NCBI GenBank assembly: GCA_949316495.1
Contig: OX439010.1
Coordinates: 25,115,766-25,179,765 of the forward strand
From: Amphiduros pacificus
Taxonomy: Eukaryota; Annelida; Polychaeta; Phyllodocida; Hesionidae
Length of the DNA stretch: 64,000 nucleotides
Direction: 5' to 3'
The notes below the pieces were generated by a model. The model ran no database searches, was not told the DNA's origin, and saw only the letters and a program-made list of their open reading frames with translations. Made by a program: the position numbers and the translations under genes. This document shows, piece after piece, positions 14,701 through 24,112 of this stretch. Positions within the stretch are counted from its first letter, which is position 1; every line of letters starts with the position of its first letter.

Positions 14701-17700
14701 TATGATACCCTCTCCATTTACTCATTTATTATACTCATATGCTCTTTAAAAGACACGAGTATTTCATAATGATATATTTGCCTTCTTTCAGCTGCCATTA
14801 AAAGAGCTAGTTTTGGGGACCTCATAGCCAAGTTGGCTGCCCTCAGTGGGGACAGAGTGAGCTTTCGTGGGCCGGCAAGACCTTTCCGCTTCGGCCCGGG
14901 AGGACGGCGCAAATAATACACCGCAAACAGAGAGTATATTGTGGGTCCAGGTTAGACCTGTGTGCCAGGAAACCAATGATGTCATTTTGTGAAAATATAT
15001 ACAATATTCGACCCTGTTGCTGTGGCGCTATGATGGAATGGTTCTTTGACATTGATTAAATAAAGTTATTATTAAAGTTTAATAAAACGATACGCTATGA
15101 TAGAATCAAAAGAATCTAATTTAAACAAAGTGATCCTCCTCTAATGTTATGCTCTCAGAATGAACCACTGTAATATAGCAGGTACATGGAAATGATCCCC
15201 TGTCATAGAATAGGAGCACAGAAATCATTCTCTCTAATAGAATATGTATATTAAAATGATCCTTTCTGAAAGAGTAGGTACATCGAAATGATCCTCTATA
15301 ATAGAATAGGCATATCAAAGTGATCTACAATAGAATAGGCATATTAAAATGACAAAGAGTAGGCATATCAAAATGATCCCGTGTAAAAGATTAAGCATAT
15401 TGAAATGAACCTCTGTAATACAATAGGTACATTAAAACGATCCGTTTGCAATGAAAGTGATCCAGAATTGTAATGCGCTGCATCAAAATGATCCTCTGTA
15501 ATAACGTGTGTGTACACTCATGATCCTCCATAATAAAGTAGTACATTCCAAACCATATGAATAGCCCAACGATCCTCCATAATAAAGTAGTACCCTCCAA
15601 ACAATAGGAATATAGCCCAACGATCCGCCATAATAAAAGTAGTACCCTCCAAACCATAGGAATATTATAACAAAACATACCGAGTCGGGAAGCTGGGTGA
15701 GTGGATTCAGTGAGTTGGTGATTGCGGAAGGATACCCTGAGCCGAAGGCAAAGGGTATCCGTCTGCCATCACCAACGAACTGAATCCGCTCACACAGCTG
15801 ACCCGACGAGGCATGTTTTGTTTTTATACCTCAGACAACTACTGTATTTAAAAAAAATGATACATGAAACAAGATATTTATCGTTAAAAACATTTGTAAA
15901 CAAAGCGCACCTCATTTGACCCCGTCACGTGACCGGAAAAGGGCGCGTACAGCCATAGACTGGTTGCCGCCATCTGTGTATATACACGATGTTCTTGACA
16001 CTCGATGGGGGACCAGTCTAAAGATGCCCGACGCAAAATAGTTCCAACTAATCAATACGTTACAAATAATCGGCATGCTCGTATTCATTCGAAATCGCAT
16101 CAATACGCGCATCACTGTGGTATAAAGCCCAACGATCCGCCATAATAAAAGTAGTACTCTCCAAACCATAGGAATAGCCCAACGATCCTCCAAAATAAAG
16201 TAGTACCCTCCAAACCATAGGAATATAGCCCAACGATCCGCCATAGTAAAAGTAGTACCCTCCAAACCATAGGAATAGCCCAACGATCCTCTGTAAAATA
16301 TTAGTATCTTCGAAACCATAGGAATAGCCCAATGATCCTCCTTAATAAAGTAGTATCCTCAAAACATTCGGAACAACCCACTGATCCTCTGTAATAAAAT
16401 AGTATCCTCTAAACCATAGCAATAGTCCAATGATCTTCCGTAATATCAATAATCTTTGGAGAGCTGAACGATAACGTGTAAGTTGCTGTATCTCATGATC
16501 ATCTGTATTAAAGAGGGCGATGTGAAATGCACTTTTTAATTAAGCAGGTTTCTCTGTCCTACTAAGCCTATTCACACTTGTTCTGTGACCCACTAAACCT
16601 ATTTACACCTCTTCTGTGACACACACTAAACCTATTCACCTCTCTTATGTGACCCACTAAAACTATTCACACCTCTTCTGTGACACACACTAAACCTATT
16701 TACATTTCTTCTGTGGCACACACTAAACCTATTCACAACTCCTCTGCGATCCACTAAACATATTCACTCTTCTTTTCTGACCCACTAAACCTATTCACAA
16801 ATCCTCCATGACATATAATACTGTACAGTCAAATTTACACTCTAGACACTCCCAGGAGGAACCATTAAAGACTCCCCTGGTTATTGATAATGTATGTTTT
16901 CACTATCTCCGGTAATATGTGGGTAACGTTAATAAAACTGAGAAGTTGTCGATTAATAAACAAAGACAGACAAAAATAAAAGGTGAAGTGTATTTTACGA
17001 CCTACTTTAACAAGTACAAGATAGCATATTTTTACACAAAAATCATATTTGACAGGAAGAATTTATTTCCTTCTTCACATGTTTAACTTTCAAAATAAAA
17101 TACTGAAAAATGGAAAAAACTGCTTCTTTTTTATACCAAGGTTCCATATTTATTATAGATTCCACAGTATCATTTTGGTCTCCCAACTCTAATCTATATC
17201 CGATATGTGCTTATTTATATCGTATATGGCCTGAACAATACCGCATTGGTTTATTATTATATCATTGATTCTCCATTCCTGGTTTAAACATTTTGTCAGA
17301 AATCAAATTTATCATAAATAGTGTACTTTATATGCTATTGGCGACGAACCACCTGCTCTATGTATGTTTGACATCTGTGGTCTGGCTACATCTTCTAGGA
17401 GAACCATTTATACCGTTCAAATCAATGAAGAATTATATGGAGTATGTCTGGACTTTCATTTGCCAAGTGTTGTGATTGTGTCTCTGGTTCTGAATAGCGT
17501 ACTTCACCTGTTAGGGACGGACTATTAACCATTCAGAAAGGTATGGAGGAAAAGTACGATCCCAAAATTGAGAATACTTTGACGTTTTTTTCCGTAAAGC
17601 ATGTCCCTTTTATATTCCTATATCTTTATGGGACCAATCATCATGGTTTCCTGATGATCAAAACATCATATTATTTTATGTTTTTAATGACAATTTTTCT

Positions 17701-20700
17701 TGGCATTTTTTATATATAAATGTTCCGTACATCAACTAACAATTTTGATGCATCTCCTATATTTTGTTTACTTTATTCAGCCTGACACTCTTAATTGACA
17801 ATCTACTTTGGAGGAACATCTTTGTACATATTTGCGTGGCGCAGTAAAGGTTTGTCTGGTAAAAATAGAAACTAATGTATCACAATGTAAATAATGCCAG
17901 AAAAATATCAAAATATTACTGCACCCATTTCAATGAACACTAGTGTTCTCCAATCACCCATCGGCAAAGCCCAGATAGGTGATCTGGAGGGGTTTGTCGA
18001 ACGTCCATGGTCTCTACCAACTCCAACCAAAGAAAAGTTTGGTGGAGTTGATTGAGCTCTAGTGAAGTAAAAACTCGCCAGCTGCAAAAACTTTGGTAAA
18101 CCCGTTTAAACGTCAAAATTGAACCCGTTTCAACTGCCGTTAAAACGGGTTTGACTCAGATTTTGCAGCTGGCGACTGATATCAAATATTTATATTTTCT
18201 TTATTTTATGCTATCCGAAGAATTATCAAGCTTTTTGGGGGAGATTTTAGATACAATCAAACATAAAATATGAATTTTCACTGAAAGAGTTGGGTATTTA
18301 AAAAATCACATCTGAACGAGATTATAACCAAAAAGCAAAAATCTCAGACCTCTCCAGATCACCTATCTGGGCTTTGCCGATGGGTGATTGGAGAACACTA
18401 AATGAACACGAAATATGTGTTTTTGACAAAACACATATTGTTGAAGGTAAAATTCCATCAGCTCTATTCAAATACAAAAAGCATGCGATCTGAGCACAAA
18501 CTGGATCATCTTAACCGTGATTTAATGCAAGAATTAAAGCGCCAACCAAATCCTAGGTTTTGAGAACAGGGGGCAATTTGGGTTGTATATTTGAGTTGAT
18601 GGAACATATTGATTAAGGAATTATTCAAATGTCAGGGATACATTAACTGTCATATTTACACATAAACTAGAGGTAAAATCTAAAGAACCAATTAATACTT
18701 GTATTTGTTTGGCTGCTCAAGATATTAACTTTGCAATTCTTCCTACTCTTGATTATCTGTAAACCTCAAACACTTTTTTGCTTTAAATTTGATTTACAGA
18801 ACTCCTTATAATGAAGACGCAGGAAAGAATGACAGGGCTAAACGTAATTACATTTGTGCATTTGGTTTATATTATAACTGCCAATGTTATACAAGAAACA
18901 GGAGCACCGATGCCCCACAAGTAATATTTATATGTAACTTATTTAAAAACAATGTGATTTGGTTTAGGCTATCAAAGGTTTCAGTTTGCAATTTATACTA
19001 ACCTTTGAGTGAGAAGTATATTATAAGTGAATAAAAGGCTAGACCCTCATTTGGTGTCCCGCAACAAAGACCCGGGGGGACGGCCACATCCCCTTGCAAA
19101 CACACATGCACTAGCCCTTTATTTCCTGTGAAAACCTTCAAAATTGCCACTATAATATCCGTTAGTTTGTCACAAATGTCACAGGATGCAAAACTTTCCC
19201 GAGCCTGTCCTAGTTGAATGCTCTTTACTCAAAACCACGTGCGGGAAATGTGTCATGAAAACAGAAGCTAACCAATTGTAAAATCTGGTCAACTCTGGTC
19301 AAAATTTATAAACGATTCTCGGAATACGCATCATCCGTCTTTATGCAAGATTGCTATTCAGAAATAATAGCACTCTCTATCTAAATTGTACTTTTCAGCT
19401 GTTTCATTTGCTCTTAGAACATGAACTAGGAAGTTACAGTAGTGAATTGCTGTGTAACTCCATTTTGTCACATAGGGTTGATGCACACATTTAATTGTTT
19501 GTTTTGAATATATTTTAAAATTAATAAATGTGTCCAGTTATCTCAAGACTTGTGGTGGGAACTGGCGCGTGAGAAGGGGTCTATTCGAGCTATGTGAAGA
19601 TGTCTGCGATACTCTACAAGGTACAATGCCTCTTTTTCCGGAGTGCACCATCAAAGCTTATTAAATATGAATTGTCACGTAGCAGTGGCGCCGCCTGGGT
19701 GAGGCGGTTGATACATTCAGGTGAATCACAGGTCAGGTTAGACAAACATTCTGATGCACACCGCCATCAGCTGACCATTTATATCAGCTGTTGCAATTGC
19801 TTGTTCAATATTGGTGACATTATCCTTCACTTAACATACAGATACTCACACTGTCTCGTGTTTAATTATGCATGAAGTGAACAAGAACTGCTTAACGCAT
19901 GTTGGCTTCGGATATAATCTCCACCTTATTTGTTGAGCCATCTCAGTAGAGTTTGGATATAGTGTGCCTTGCCCAGCAAATGTACACATACAGCTTGATG
20001 AGAATATGTAATATACAATATTTTTTTTAAATGTCAAATATCAATAATCTTGACACAATAATCAATAATGCTAGACTGATACATCACTACATGCAGAGAG
20101 CCCCATATTTACATATGTGGCTTATATTGATCAATATTTAAATCGCCACAAACAGTGGGGCTAACTTAGGTATTGTCAGTTTGTGCTTAAGAAACATAAC
20201 AGAGATACAGCAGGCCTTATGTCTGACACTAATACACCTACTGGTGGCCTATGAATCTAATACACGACCTTTATGACATTATAACATGACCTTTATATCT
20301 CTACAACATGACCTTTATAACTCTATTACATGACCTTTATAACTCTATTACATGATCTTTATAACTCTATAAACTTTATATATCTATAGCATTATTTGGT
20401 TTACGCATAACTGCAATTTACAGAAACATATGGGAGTAATTATATGTCATTTTATTTCAAGCGGAGCAATAAATGTGATCCGGTGATAACCATGCTACCA
20501 TCATGCATGACTTGATTCTGTGAGGAATTTCTTGGTATCTGAACAAAATGAGATATATCGTGATTTTACCACCACAGAACATAAATTTGACTCATAGATG
20601 ACCCTATATGAGTACGTCAGTGAGCAATTTATCGCTTTTCAACATTAATGGGTTCCCTGAGGGGAGCATAATATGACATATGACTTGGACTCACCCACCG

Positions 20701-21873
20701 GGTCTTGGGTCTGGTATGGACCTTTCCAGGGAGATCTTGTCACTGACATACTGGTTGAATGCAGCCTCGTCCATGCCCTTCCTCACCGCCTCTCTCTCGT
20801 CCGCAGCCGTACGCACCACCCTGCCCTCCTCACCAGGACCTCGTGGGTCGCCTGGCCTGGACCTTACATTCACATCACGGACCTGAATAAAACATGCCAA
20901 GATGGCAGATTCATGATATAAAGTTTTGCCTGTGCAAACACATATCAATGATTTATGCAAATTGTGAGGTTTTGCAATGAGTGTAAAATACAAAGAAATG
21001 TGTTTTTATTAAGACGGTCTTGTCATATGCTTTACAGTTTTGATTTAAAGACAGTTCTACCTTTTCATATTGGAGCACATTGTTCTGTTTTTTCTCTTTC
21101 TTCGCGTTCACAAATTTACCCTGGTTCTTTATTTTATCAAGATTTCTACTGTTCTTTGTGTTTGCATTCATGCGATCTAGGGCTTGTTTTAACTTTTCCT
21201 TTGGTACGTTATTCCTGATGCTATCTACTATATCTTCAAAATCACTGTCCTCTTCTTCTGTCTCTTCTAAATCCTCATTTTCCTCTTCATCATCATTTTC
21301 CTCCTCCTCCTCATTATCATCATCATCCTCTTCGCCTTCAATAACTTGGATGTTTCCATTAAAAGCTTCATGACCCTTGACCTCGTTATTATTGACTTGC
21401 TTGACTATCTGATTGTCTTTGTTCCTGACACCATTTTGACCATCTCTCTGGGATTTAAACTCGTGTTCTTCAAGTCCTTTCTGCTTACTCAGGCTATCTA
21501 AGAAGTATTTTCTGAGTTTCTTCTTCCTGAGATCTACAGCCGGAAGCTCTGGCTTTTGAATTTTCCTATTTTCATTTAGACCCAAACTTTCTTTTTCAAT
21601 ATTCCGTTCCTCTTTTTCTAATGAGACTTCTCGTTTTACAACATTAGGTAAATGCTCTTTCAGATCCATCGGCATTTTGGCGTCAGTCCCAATTGCACTT
21701 TTTTGGAATTCAGCAAAATAGAATAAGTAAAAGTCAAGAGATATCCACACCACAGATGTGAATAAAATTGTTGTTAATATTTGAGATTTTCTCAATTTCT
21801 CCGATTTTGACCTCATTCTTCTTTGTCTTAATCCCAGGGGCTGTAGCTTTATGTGGATGTCTTCTGTTGCCAT
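1710..21873 (-). CDS. Polypeptide N-acetylgalactosaminyltransferase (GALNT family), 5' half of gene, six exons
   Basis: This Golgi type II membrane enzyme moves GalNAc from UDP-GalNAc to Ser/Thr and so starts mucin-type O-glycans. The six exons join in phase to about 555 codons. Seen in order: a short basic cytoplasmic tail, one membrane segment at residues 31-53, a very long stem with an acidic run at about 180-225, then the GT-A catalytic domain from about residue 334. Catalytic marks are FLDSH (the DxH metal site) in exon 4, [15 protein letters not shown] in exon 5 and [11 protein letters not shown] in exon 6. The rest of the catalytic domain and any ricin-type lectin domain lie left of position 1. 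The start ATG at 21871-21873 sits in a good context (gccATGG). The stem is far longer than in most family members; GALNT5-like enzymes also have long stems, but I cannot assign the subfamily. Intron 2 hosts another gene on the plus strand. Confidence 0.92.
2474..2593 (-). CDS. GALNT exon 5
   Basis: Encodes [20 protein letters not shown] and then a lysine-rich stretch to KDPLEAVR. RGGFxWxLxFKW is a family signature just after the DxH motif. The acceptor is CCACAG and the donor GTGAGT; the phases fit exons 4 and 6. Confidence 0.92.
2665..2706. repeat. (GT)n microsatellite
   Basis: About 40 bases of alternating GT with a short CGCGCG interruption, in GALNT intron 4. Confidence 0.9.
2715..3088. 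repeat. 14-bp A-rich minisatellite
   Basis: Near-perfect copies of aaaaataaaatagc from about 2875 to 3085, with degenerate flanking copies back to 2715. It ends about 48 bases from the donor of GALNT exon 4. Long hydrophobic frames on the minus strand (repeated FYFCYF) are artefacts of the repeat. Confidence 0.95.
3136..3391 (-). CDS. GALNT exon 4 (DxH metal-binding motif)
   Basis: Reads [20 protein letters not shown], then [18 protein letters not shown] and [17 protein letters not shown]. Asp and His of DSH coordinate manganese in known GALNT structures. The acceptor is TTGCAG and the donor GTAAGC. Confidence 0.94.
3392..5025. other. GALNT intron 3, left part; one dispersed duplicate
   Basis: AT-rich intron with no gene seen. 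Two diverged copies of a ~120-bp sequence lie at about 3585-3715 and 4190-4310; both carry cagagtgaaaatatgttcac and gcaaatcttggatgggaag. Confidence 0.7.
5028..6345. repeat. Diverged ~130-bp tandem array with palindromic AGGTCA sites
   Basis: Roughly ten degenerate units in GALNT intron 3. A unit typically has ttttgttttgtttcagg, then a Gln/Leu-like gctt-rich stretch, then aaggtcaatgacctttt and caagggccttgattgaaaagg. The palindrome is intact in several units (see separate entry). No coding potential. Confidence 0.85.
5402..6127. promoter_or_regulatory. Cluster of inverted-repeat-1 (AGGTCAnTGACCT) sites
   Basis: Exact AGGTCAATGACCT occurs at 5402-5414, 5527-5539 and 5658-5670; AGGTCATTGACCT at 5968-5980; one-mismatch versions at 5827-5839 and 6115-6127. 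Two AGGTCA half-sites inverted with a one-base spacer are the known binding form for several nuclear receptor dimers (ecdysone receptor/USP, FXR/RXR). Function here is only inferred: the sites repeat because the array repeats. Confidence 0.4.
6346..6752. other. GALNT intron 3, right part
   Basis: AT-rich intron without recognised features. Confidence 0.6.
6753..6922 (-). CDS. GALNT exon 3 (start of GT-A fold)
   Basis: Encodes [20 protein letters not shown] followed by [20 protein letters not shown] and [11 protein letters not shown]. This is the typical first block of the catalytic domain, with the UDP-binding ILVDD strand. The acceptor is GCGACAG and the donor GTGATT. Confidence 0.94.
7560..7568 (+). 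promoter_or_regulatory. TATA-like box of the nested peptide gene
   Basis: ctatataat lies about 100 bases upstream of the ATG at 7664. The spacing allows a short 5' leader. No other core element was seen, so this is tentative. Confidence 0.4.
7664..7826 (+). CDS. Peptide precursor exon 1 (signal peptide)
   Basis: ATG at 7664 starts the signal peptide. An upstream in-frame TTG at 7655 is not needed. The exon ends PIHK plus one base at donor GTATGT (phase 1). Confidence 0.75.
7664..14916 (+). CDS. Putative secreted neuropeptide/prohormone precursor, three exons, nested in GALNT intron 2
   Basis: The exons join to 131 residues. A strong signal peptide covers residues 1-27 (core [19 protein letters not shown]), likely cut before FIIGEDS. 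The remainder is a small acidic propeptide with KR sites, giving candidate peptides [17 protein letters not shown], a short NSAAI spacer, and a C-terminal peptide that begins [16 protein letters not shown] and ends [11 protein letters not shown] before RRK and the stop. Glycine before RRK allows C-terminal amidation. All introns are phase 1, as is common in small secreted precursors. A poly(A) signal follows at 15059. I do not recognise the family. The PFRFG core recalls RFamide-type ends, but the extra PGG argues against a classic one. It could also be another small secreted factor or antimicrobial-type peptide. Confidence 0.72.
7827..9435. other. Intron 1 of peptide gene, left part
   Basis: AT-rich sequence with no coding or repeat structure recognised. 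Confidence 0.6.
9440..9650. repeat. Degenerate ~25-bp repeat (ggaaccaggctggac)
   Basis: About eight imperfect units around ggaaccaggctggacat and variants such as ggaaccagactggacctc. Intronic, no coding support. Confidence 0.75.
9651..11284. other. Intron 1 of peptide gene, middle part
   Basis: Short open frames only, none with a homolog I recognise or with splice support. A small G-run lies near 10440. Confidence 0.55.
11285..11462. repeat. ~22-bp minisatellite (gcatattgcaa...tgaa)
   Basis: About eight imperfect copies of catattgcaatcctgaaag-like units, each carrying tattgc. Confidence 0.8.
12680..12823 (-). mobile_element. tRNA-derived SINE fragment
   Basis: Read on the minus strand it begins ggcctaaatagctcaattgg with an A box TAGCTCAATTGG (12803-12814) and a B box GTTCGAATCC (12760-12769), then a body with cagcggtatataaatgtcag and a tail of tttac repeats. 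The acceptor stem does not close, so this is a tRNA-derived retroposon and not a working tRNA gene. Confidence 0.8.
12824..14071. other. Intron 1 of peptide gene, right part
   Basis: AT-rich. A poly-C run at about 13869 is the only notable feature. No gene seen. Confidence 0.55.
14072..14179 (+). CDS. Peptide precursor exon 2
   Basis: Acceptor ATTTCAG, then [34 protein letters not shown] and NS; donor GTGAAT. Two dibasic sites frame one 17-residue peptide. Confidence 0.75.
14195..14735. repeat. 63-bp minisatellite in intron 2 of the peptide gene
   Basis: About eight units containing gatacagataccctctaagc and tctatagttcgcctatttaa. It starts roughly 20 bases after the exon 2 donor and ends about 55 bases before exon 3. 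Confidence 0.88.
14792..14916 (+). CDS. Peptide precursor exon 3 (C-terminal peptide and stop)
   Basis: Acceptor CTTTCAG, then AAI-KR and the 33-residue C-terminal peptide ending FRFGPGG, then RRK and TAA. The GC content is much higher than in the surrounding intron, which supports coding. Confidence 0.75.
15059..15064 (+). terminator. Poly(A) signal AATAAA of the peptide gene
   Basis: AATAAA 143 bases after the stop codon; a second AATAAA lies at about 15081. The spacing is normal for a short 3' UTR. Confidence 0.6.
15110..16450. repeat. ~49-bp minisatellite, interrupted
   Basis: Units contain cgatcctccataataaagta and ccaaaccataggaatagccc. Copies left of about 15460 are strongly diverged. 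A non-repeat block (about 15672-16128) splits the array between two recognisable units. Confidence 0.85.
15669..15825. mobile_element. Foldback hairpin at one end of an insertion in the 49-bp array
   Basis: The arms pair over about 70 bases: aacaaaacataccgagtcgg / cccgacgaggcatgttttgt outside, then gagtggattcagtgagttgg / ccaacgaactgaatccgctc, then ggataccctgagcc / gcaaagggtatcc at the apex. The hairpin plus about 300 further bases form a block absent from neighbouring array copies. Family not recognised. Confidence 0.6.
16555..16810. repeat. ~33-bp minisatellite (cactaaacctattcacacc)
   Basis: About eight variable units containing actaaacctattcacacctc followed by ttctgtgaccc or a longer gtgacacaca variant. 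Confidence 0.85.
16811..17940. other. GALNT intron 2 sequence downstream of the peptide gene
   Basis: AT-rich, no gene recognised. A 60-codon open frame near 17300 has no upstream ATG in context, homology or codon signal. Confidence 0.55.
17941..18400. mobile_element. 460-bp MITE with ~52-bp terminal inverted repeats
   Basis: The ends are tagtgttctccaatcaccca and its inverted copy tgggtgattggagaacacta, with pairing for about 52 bases. It is flanked directly by aatgaacac on both sides (17932-17940 and 18401-18409), a 9-bp target duplication. There is no transposase. The duplication length suggests a MULE-type source, while TAGTG ends would also suit hAT; left open. A second, inner palindrome lies at about 18074-18176. 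Confidence 0.88.
18074..18176. repeat. Inner palindrome of the 460-bp MITE
   Basis: tcgccagctgcaaaa and ttttgcagctggcga pair across a centre that contains three cccgttt/aaacggg blocks. It could be a second small element inserted in the first. Confidence 0.65.
18410..20694. other. GALNT intron 2, right part
   Basis: AT-rich. A short array of a ~23-bp unit (acatgacctttataactcta) lies at about 20270-20390. No coding exon recognised. Confidence 0.55.
20695..20882 (-). CDS. GALNT exon 2 (stem to catalytic junction)
   Basis: Encodes [20 protein letters not shown], matching the family stretch that ends in DxR just before the first catalytic cysteine. The acceptor is TTATTCAG and the donor GTGAGT. 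Exon 2 and exon 3 join as ...PGGCSG. Confidence 0.9.
21061..21873 (-). CDS. GALNT exon 1 (cytoplasmic tail, membrane anchor, long acidic stem)
   Basis: 271 codons from ATG. The basic tail contains [16 protein letters not shown], followed by the anchor [18 protein letters not shown]. The stem is Lys/Glu-rich with a dense Asp/Glu run. The donor is AAAAG|GTAGAA at 21061. The open frame continues into the intron, but the phase-0 join to exon 2 supports this end. Confidence 0.88.
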
Positions 21874-22220
21874 GGCAATATGTCCAGATGATGTACCTAT
21901 ATGTCTACAACTATATATCCTTTATAGATTTCTAAAATACATCTCCGTTAATTAAAAGTGGATTTGAAAAAATTTAATAGTTAATGTCCGGAGCAGAACA
22001 TAAATACAAATATCACAATTCCAAAGTTTGCCTCCTTAATCTCTTGTTGCATTGTCAGTGCAGTTGTTTATAAAGTAATATACCGTATTGCCGAAAATGG
22101 GACAGTTTACACATGACATGTTGGTTCGCATAGGTGTCGTGGCAGAGCAGGTGTTCAATGTCGATATCTGAGCATAAAACTTACCATATGGCCTGTATTG
22201 ATCAGCCCTGTCTAAATATA
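21874..22220. promoter_or_regulatory. Upstream region of GALNT (5' leader and probable promoter)
   Basis: Sequence immediately 5' of the GALNT ATG. No convincing TATA box or CpG cluster was seen. Assigned by position only. Confidence 0.35.
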
Positions 22221-22224
22221 CCTA

Positions 22225-22895
22225 CATTTTCCACCCAGTATACACTGTCTCTCCCTGCATATACCGCCCAGTATACACCGTCTCTCTCTGCATATACCGC
22301 CCAGTATACACTGTCTCTCCCTGCATATACCACCCAGTATACACTCTCTCCCTGCATATACCGCCCAGTATACACTGTCTCTCCCTGCATATACCACCCA
22401 GTATACACTCTCTCCCTGCATATACCACCCAGTATACACTGTCTCTCCCTGCATATACCGCCCAGTATACACTGTCTCTCCCTGCATATACCACCCAGTA
22501 TACACTGTCTCTCCCTACATATACCACCCAGTATACACTGTCTCTCCCTGCATATACCACCCAGTATACACTGTCTCTCTCTGCATATACCGCCCAGTAT
22601 ACACTGTCTCTCCCTACATATACCACCCAGTATACACTGTCTCTCCCTGCACATACCACCCAGTATACACTGTCTCTCCCTGCATATACCACCCAGTATA
22701 CACTGTCTCTCTCTGCATATACCGCCCAGTATACACTGTCTCTCCCTACATATACCACCCAGTATACACTGTCTCTCCCTGCACATACCACCCAGTATAC
22801 ACATCTCTCCCTTCATATACCACTCAATTTACACTGTCTCTCCCTGCATATACCACCCAATATACATTCTCTCCCTACATATACCACTCAATACT
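22225..22895. repeat. 33-bp minisatellite, about 20 copies
   Basis: Units read ccctgcataccacccagtat-like sequence followed by acactgtctct, with a few 30-bp variants. Because 33 is a multiple of three the array is open in five or six frames, which creates long false reading frames on both strands. Confidence 0.95.
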
Positions 22896-22958
22896 AGTAA
22901 TAACCCAAAATACAACGTTTTTGGTGTAATGTGGTGCAACTGTGCGATATATCCCAAA

Positions 22959-23929
22959 CCCTGGAGTAATTATGAATGGAGGCACAACGGCTGTTATTTG
23001 AGCTATGGCGTCATAGCAACGCATTGTTTCACACAATGGATTCAAAATCCTTTGATCCTATCGTAGTTGCCGACTTCCAAACATTGTAAAATTGAAGATT
23101 CATATTTTTCAAAGTTTTATTGAAGTATTATACCACATTTTTGGTTTATTTTTTTTCAAAAGTTGCTCTTTTGAAGATTACAATTCCATCCCCTCAAAAT
23201 TATTTCAAATAAATCTGTTCATTTCTGTTCTGATTTCTTCAATAATAGATATTATGAGAAAAAAAAGAAGAAAAATGCACATTCTAAACCTTTTATTTTT
23301 TTATACATGTTTATAAAAAATATGTCACTATTCATATTACTTTTTAAAAACTTTTAAAACAAAATACTGTTAATGATATAGCATTTTCAAAATTGTTGTT
23401 GCAATTTTTTATTGTTATTTTTTGTTGATTTTAAATGATGACATAATATGTATTAGCTCAATTTATTTATTACGGCGCATATATTGGCAGGGCTATAAAT
23501 TACATTATTACATTACAGTATTTTTTTCACTGAACAATGTGATATATGTTTCTAACCTGCCAATATATGCGTTCATAACTAAAAAATAACAATAAAACAC
23601 GTGGTTTTATCAGTATTTGATGTTGTAACAACAATTTTAGCTCATTTTCATAACTTTGATATGACTATATAAATCTGTTCATAAAATCGTCCAAACATGG
23701 AGCAGAGAAATTAAACATATTATACCTTCATAATCAGTGAAACAAGGAGAACATATCATTCGCGATATGTATAGCTCTAAATTGTAGGGTAAAATTGGTT
23801 GAAAAAGAATTACGTCAAAACTTTCTCATCTTGCACCTATATGGCATCATCATAACAATGGCCATGGCGGCAACTATGATGTCCCTTTTGATCTTGCGTT
23901 GTTGCGCCTCCATTCATAATTACTCCAAG
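22959..23929. mobile_element. 971-bp non-autonomous DNA element with 8-bp target duplication
   Basis: The ends are ctggagtaattatgaatgga and, inverted, tccattcataattactccaa. The flanks are cccaaacc at 22951-22958 and 23930-23937. The interior is very AT-rich and has no coding frame. The element sits inside a 49-bp tandem array whose units resume on both sides (gtaatgtggtgcaac left, ataatgtggtgcagc right). An 8-bp duplication suggests hAT-type mobilisation, but the terminal bases do not match the usual hAT ends. Confidence 0.8.
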
Positions 23930-24112
23930 CCCAAACCAATAAGTTTTTGATATAATGTGGTGCAGCTTTTATATATAGCCCAATGCAAAATGTTTTTGAT
24001 ATAATGTGGTGCAGCTTTTATATATAGCCCAATGCAATAAGTTCTTGATGTAATGTGGTGTAGCTTTAATATATAGCCCAATGCAATAAGTTCTTGATGT
24101 AATGTCGCCCAG

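Noticed and set aside
17293-17475. 60-codon hydrophobic frame
   Set aside because: The nominal start is not ATG, and composition matches the AT-rich intron; no neighbours support a gene.
21080-21373. Plus-strand Ser-rich open frame
   Set aside because: Antisense shadow of the acidic stem encoded by GALNT exon 1.
22134-23066. Long open frames of 190-310 codons on both strands
   Set aside because: They exist because the 33-bp minisatellite has a unit divisible by three. Multiple frames are open at once, and the peptides are simple repeats without start or splice support.
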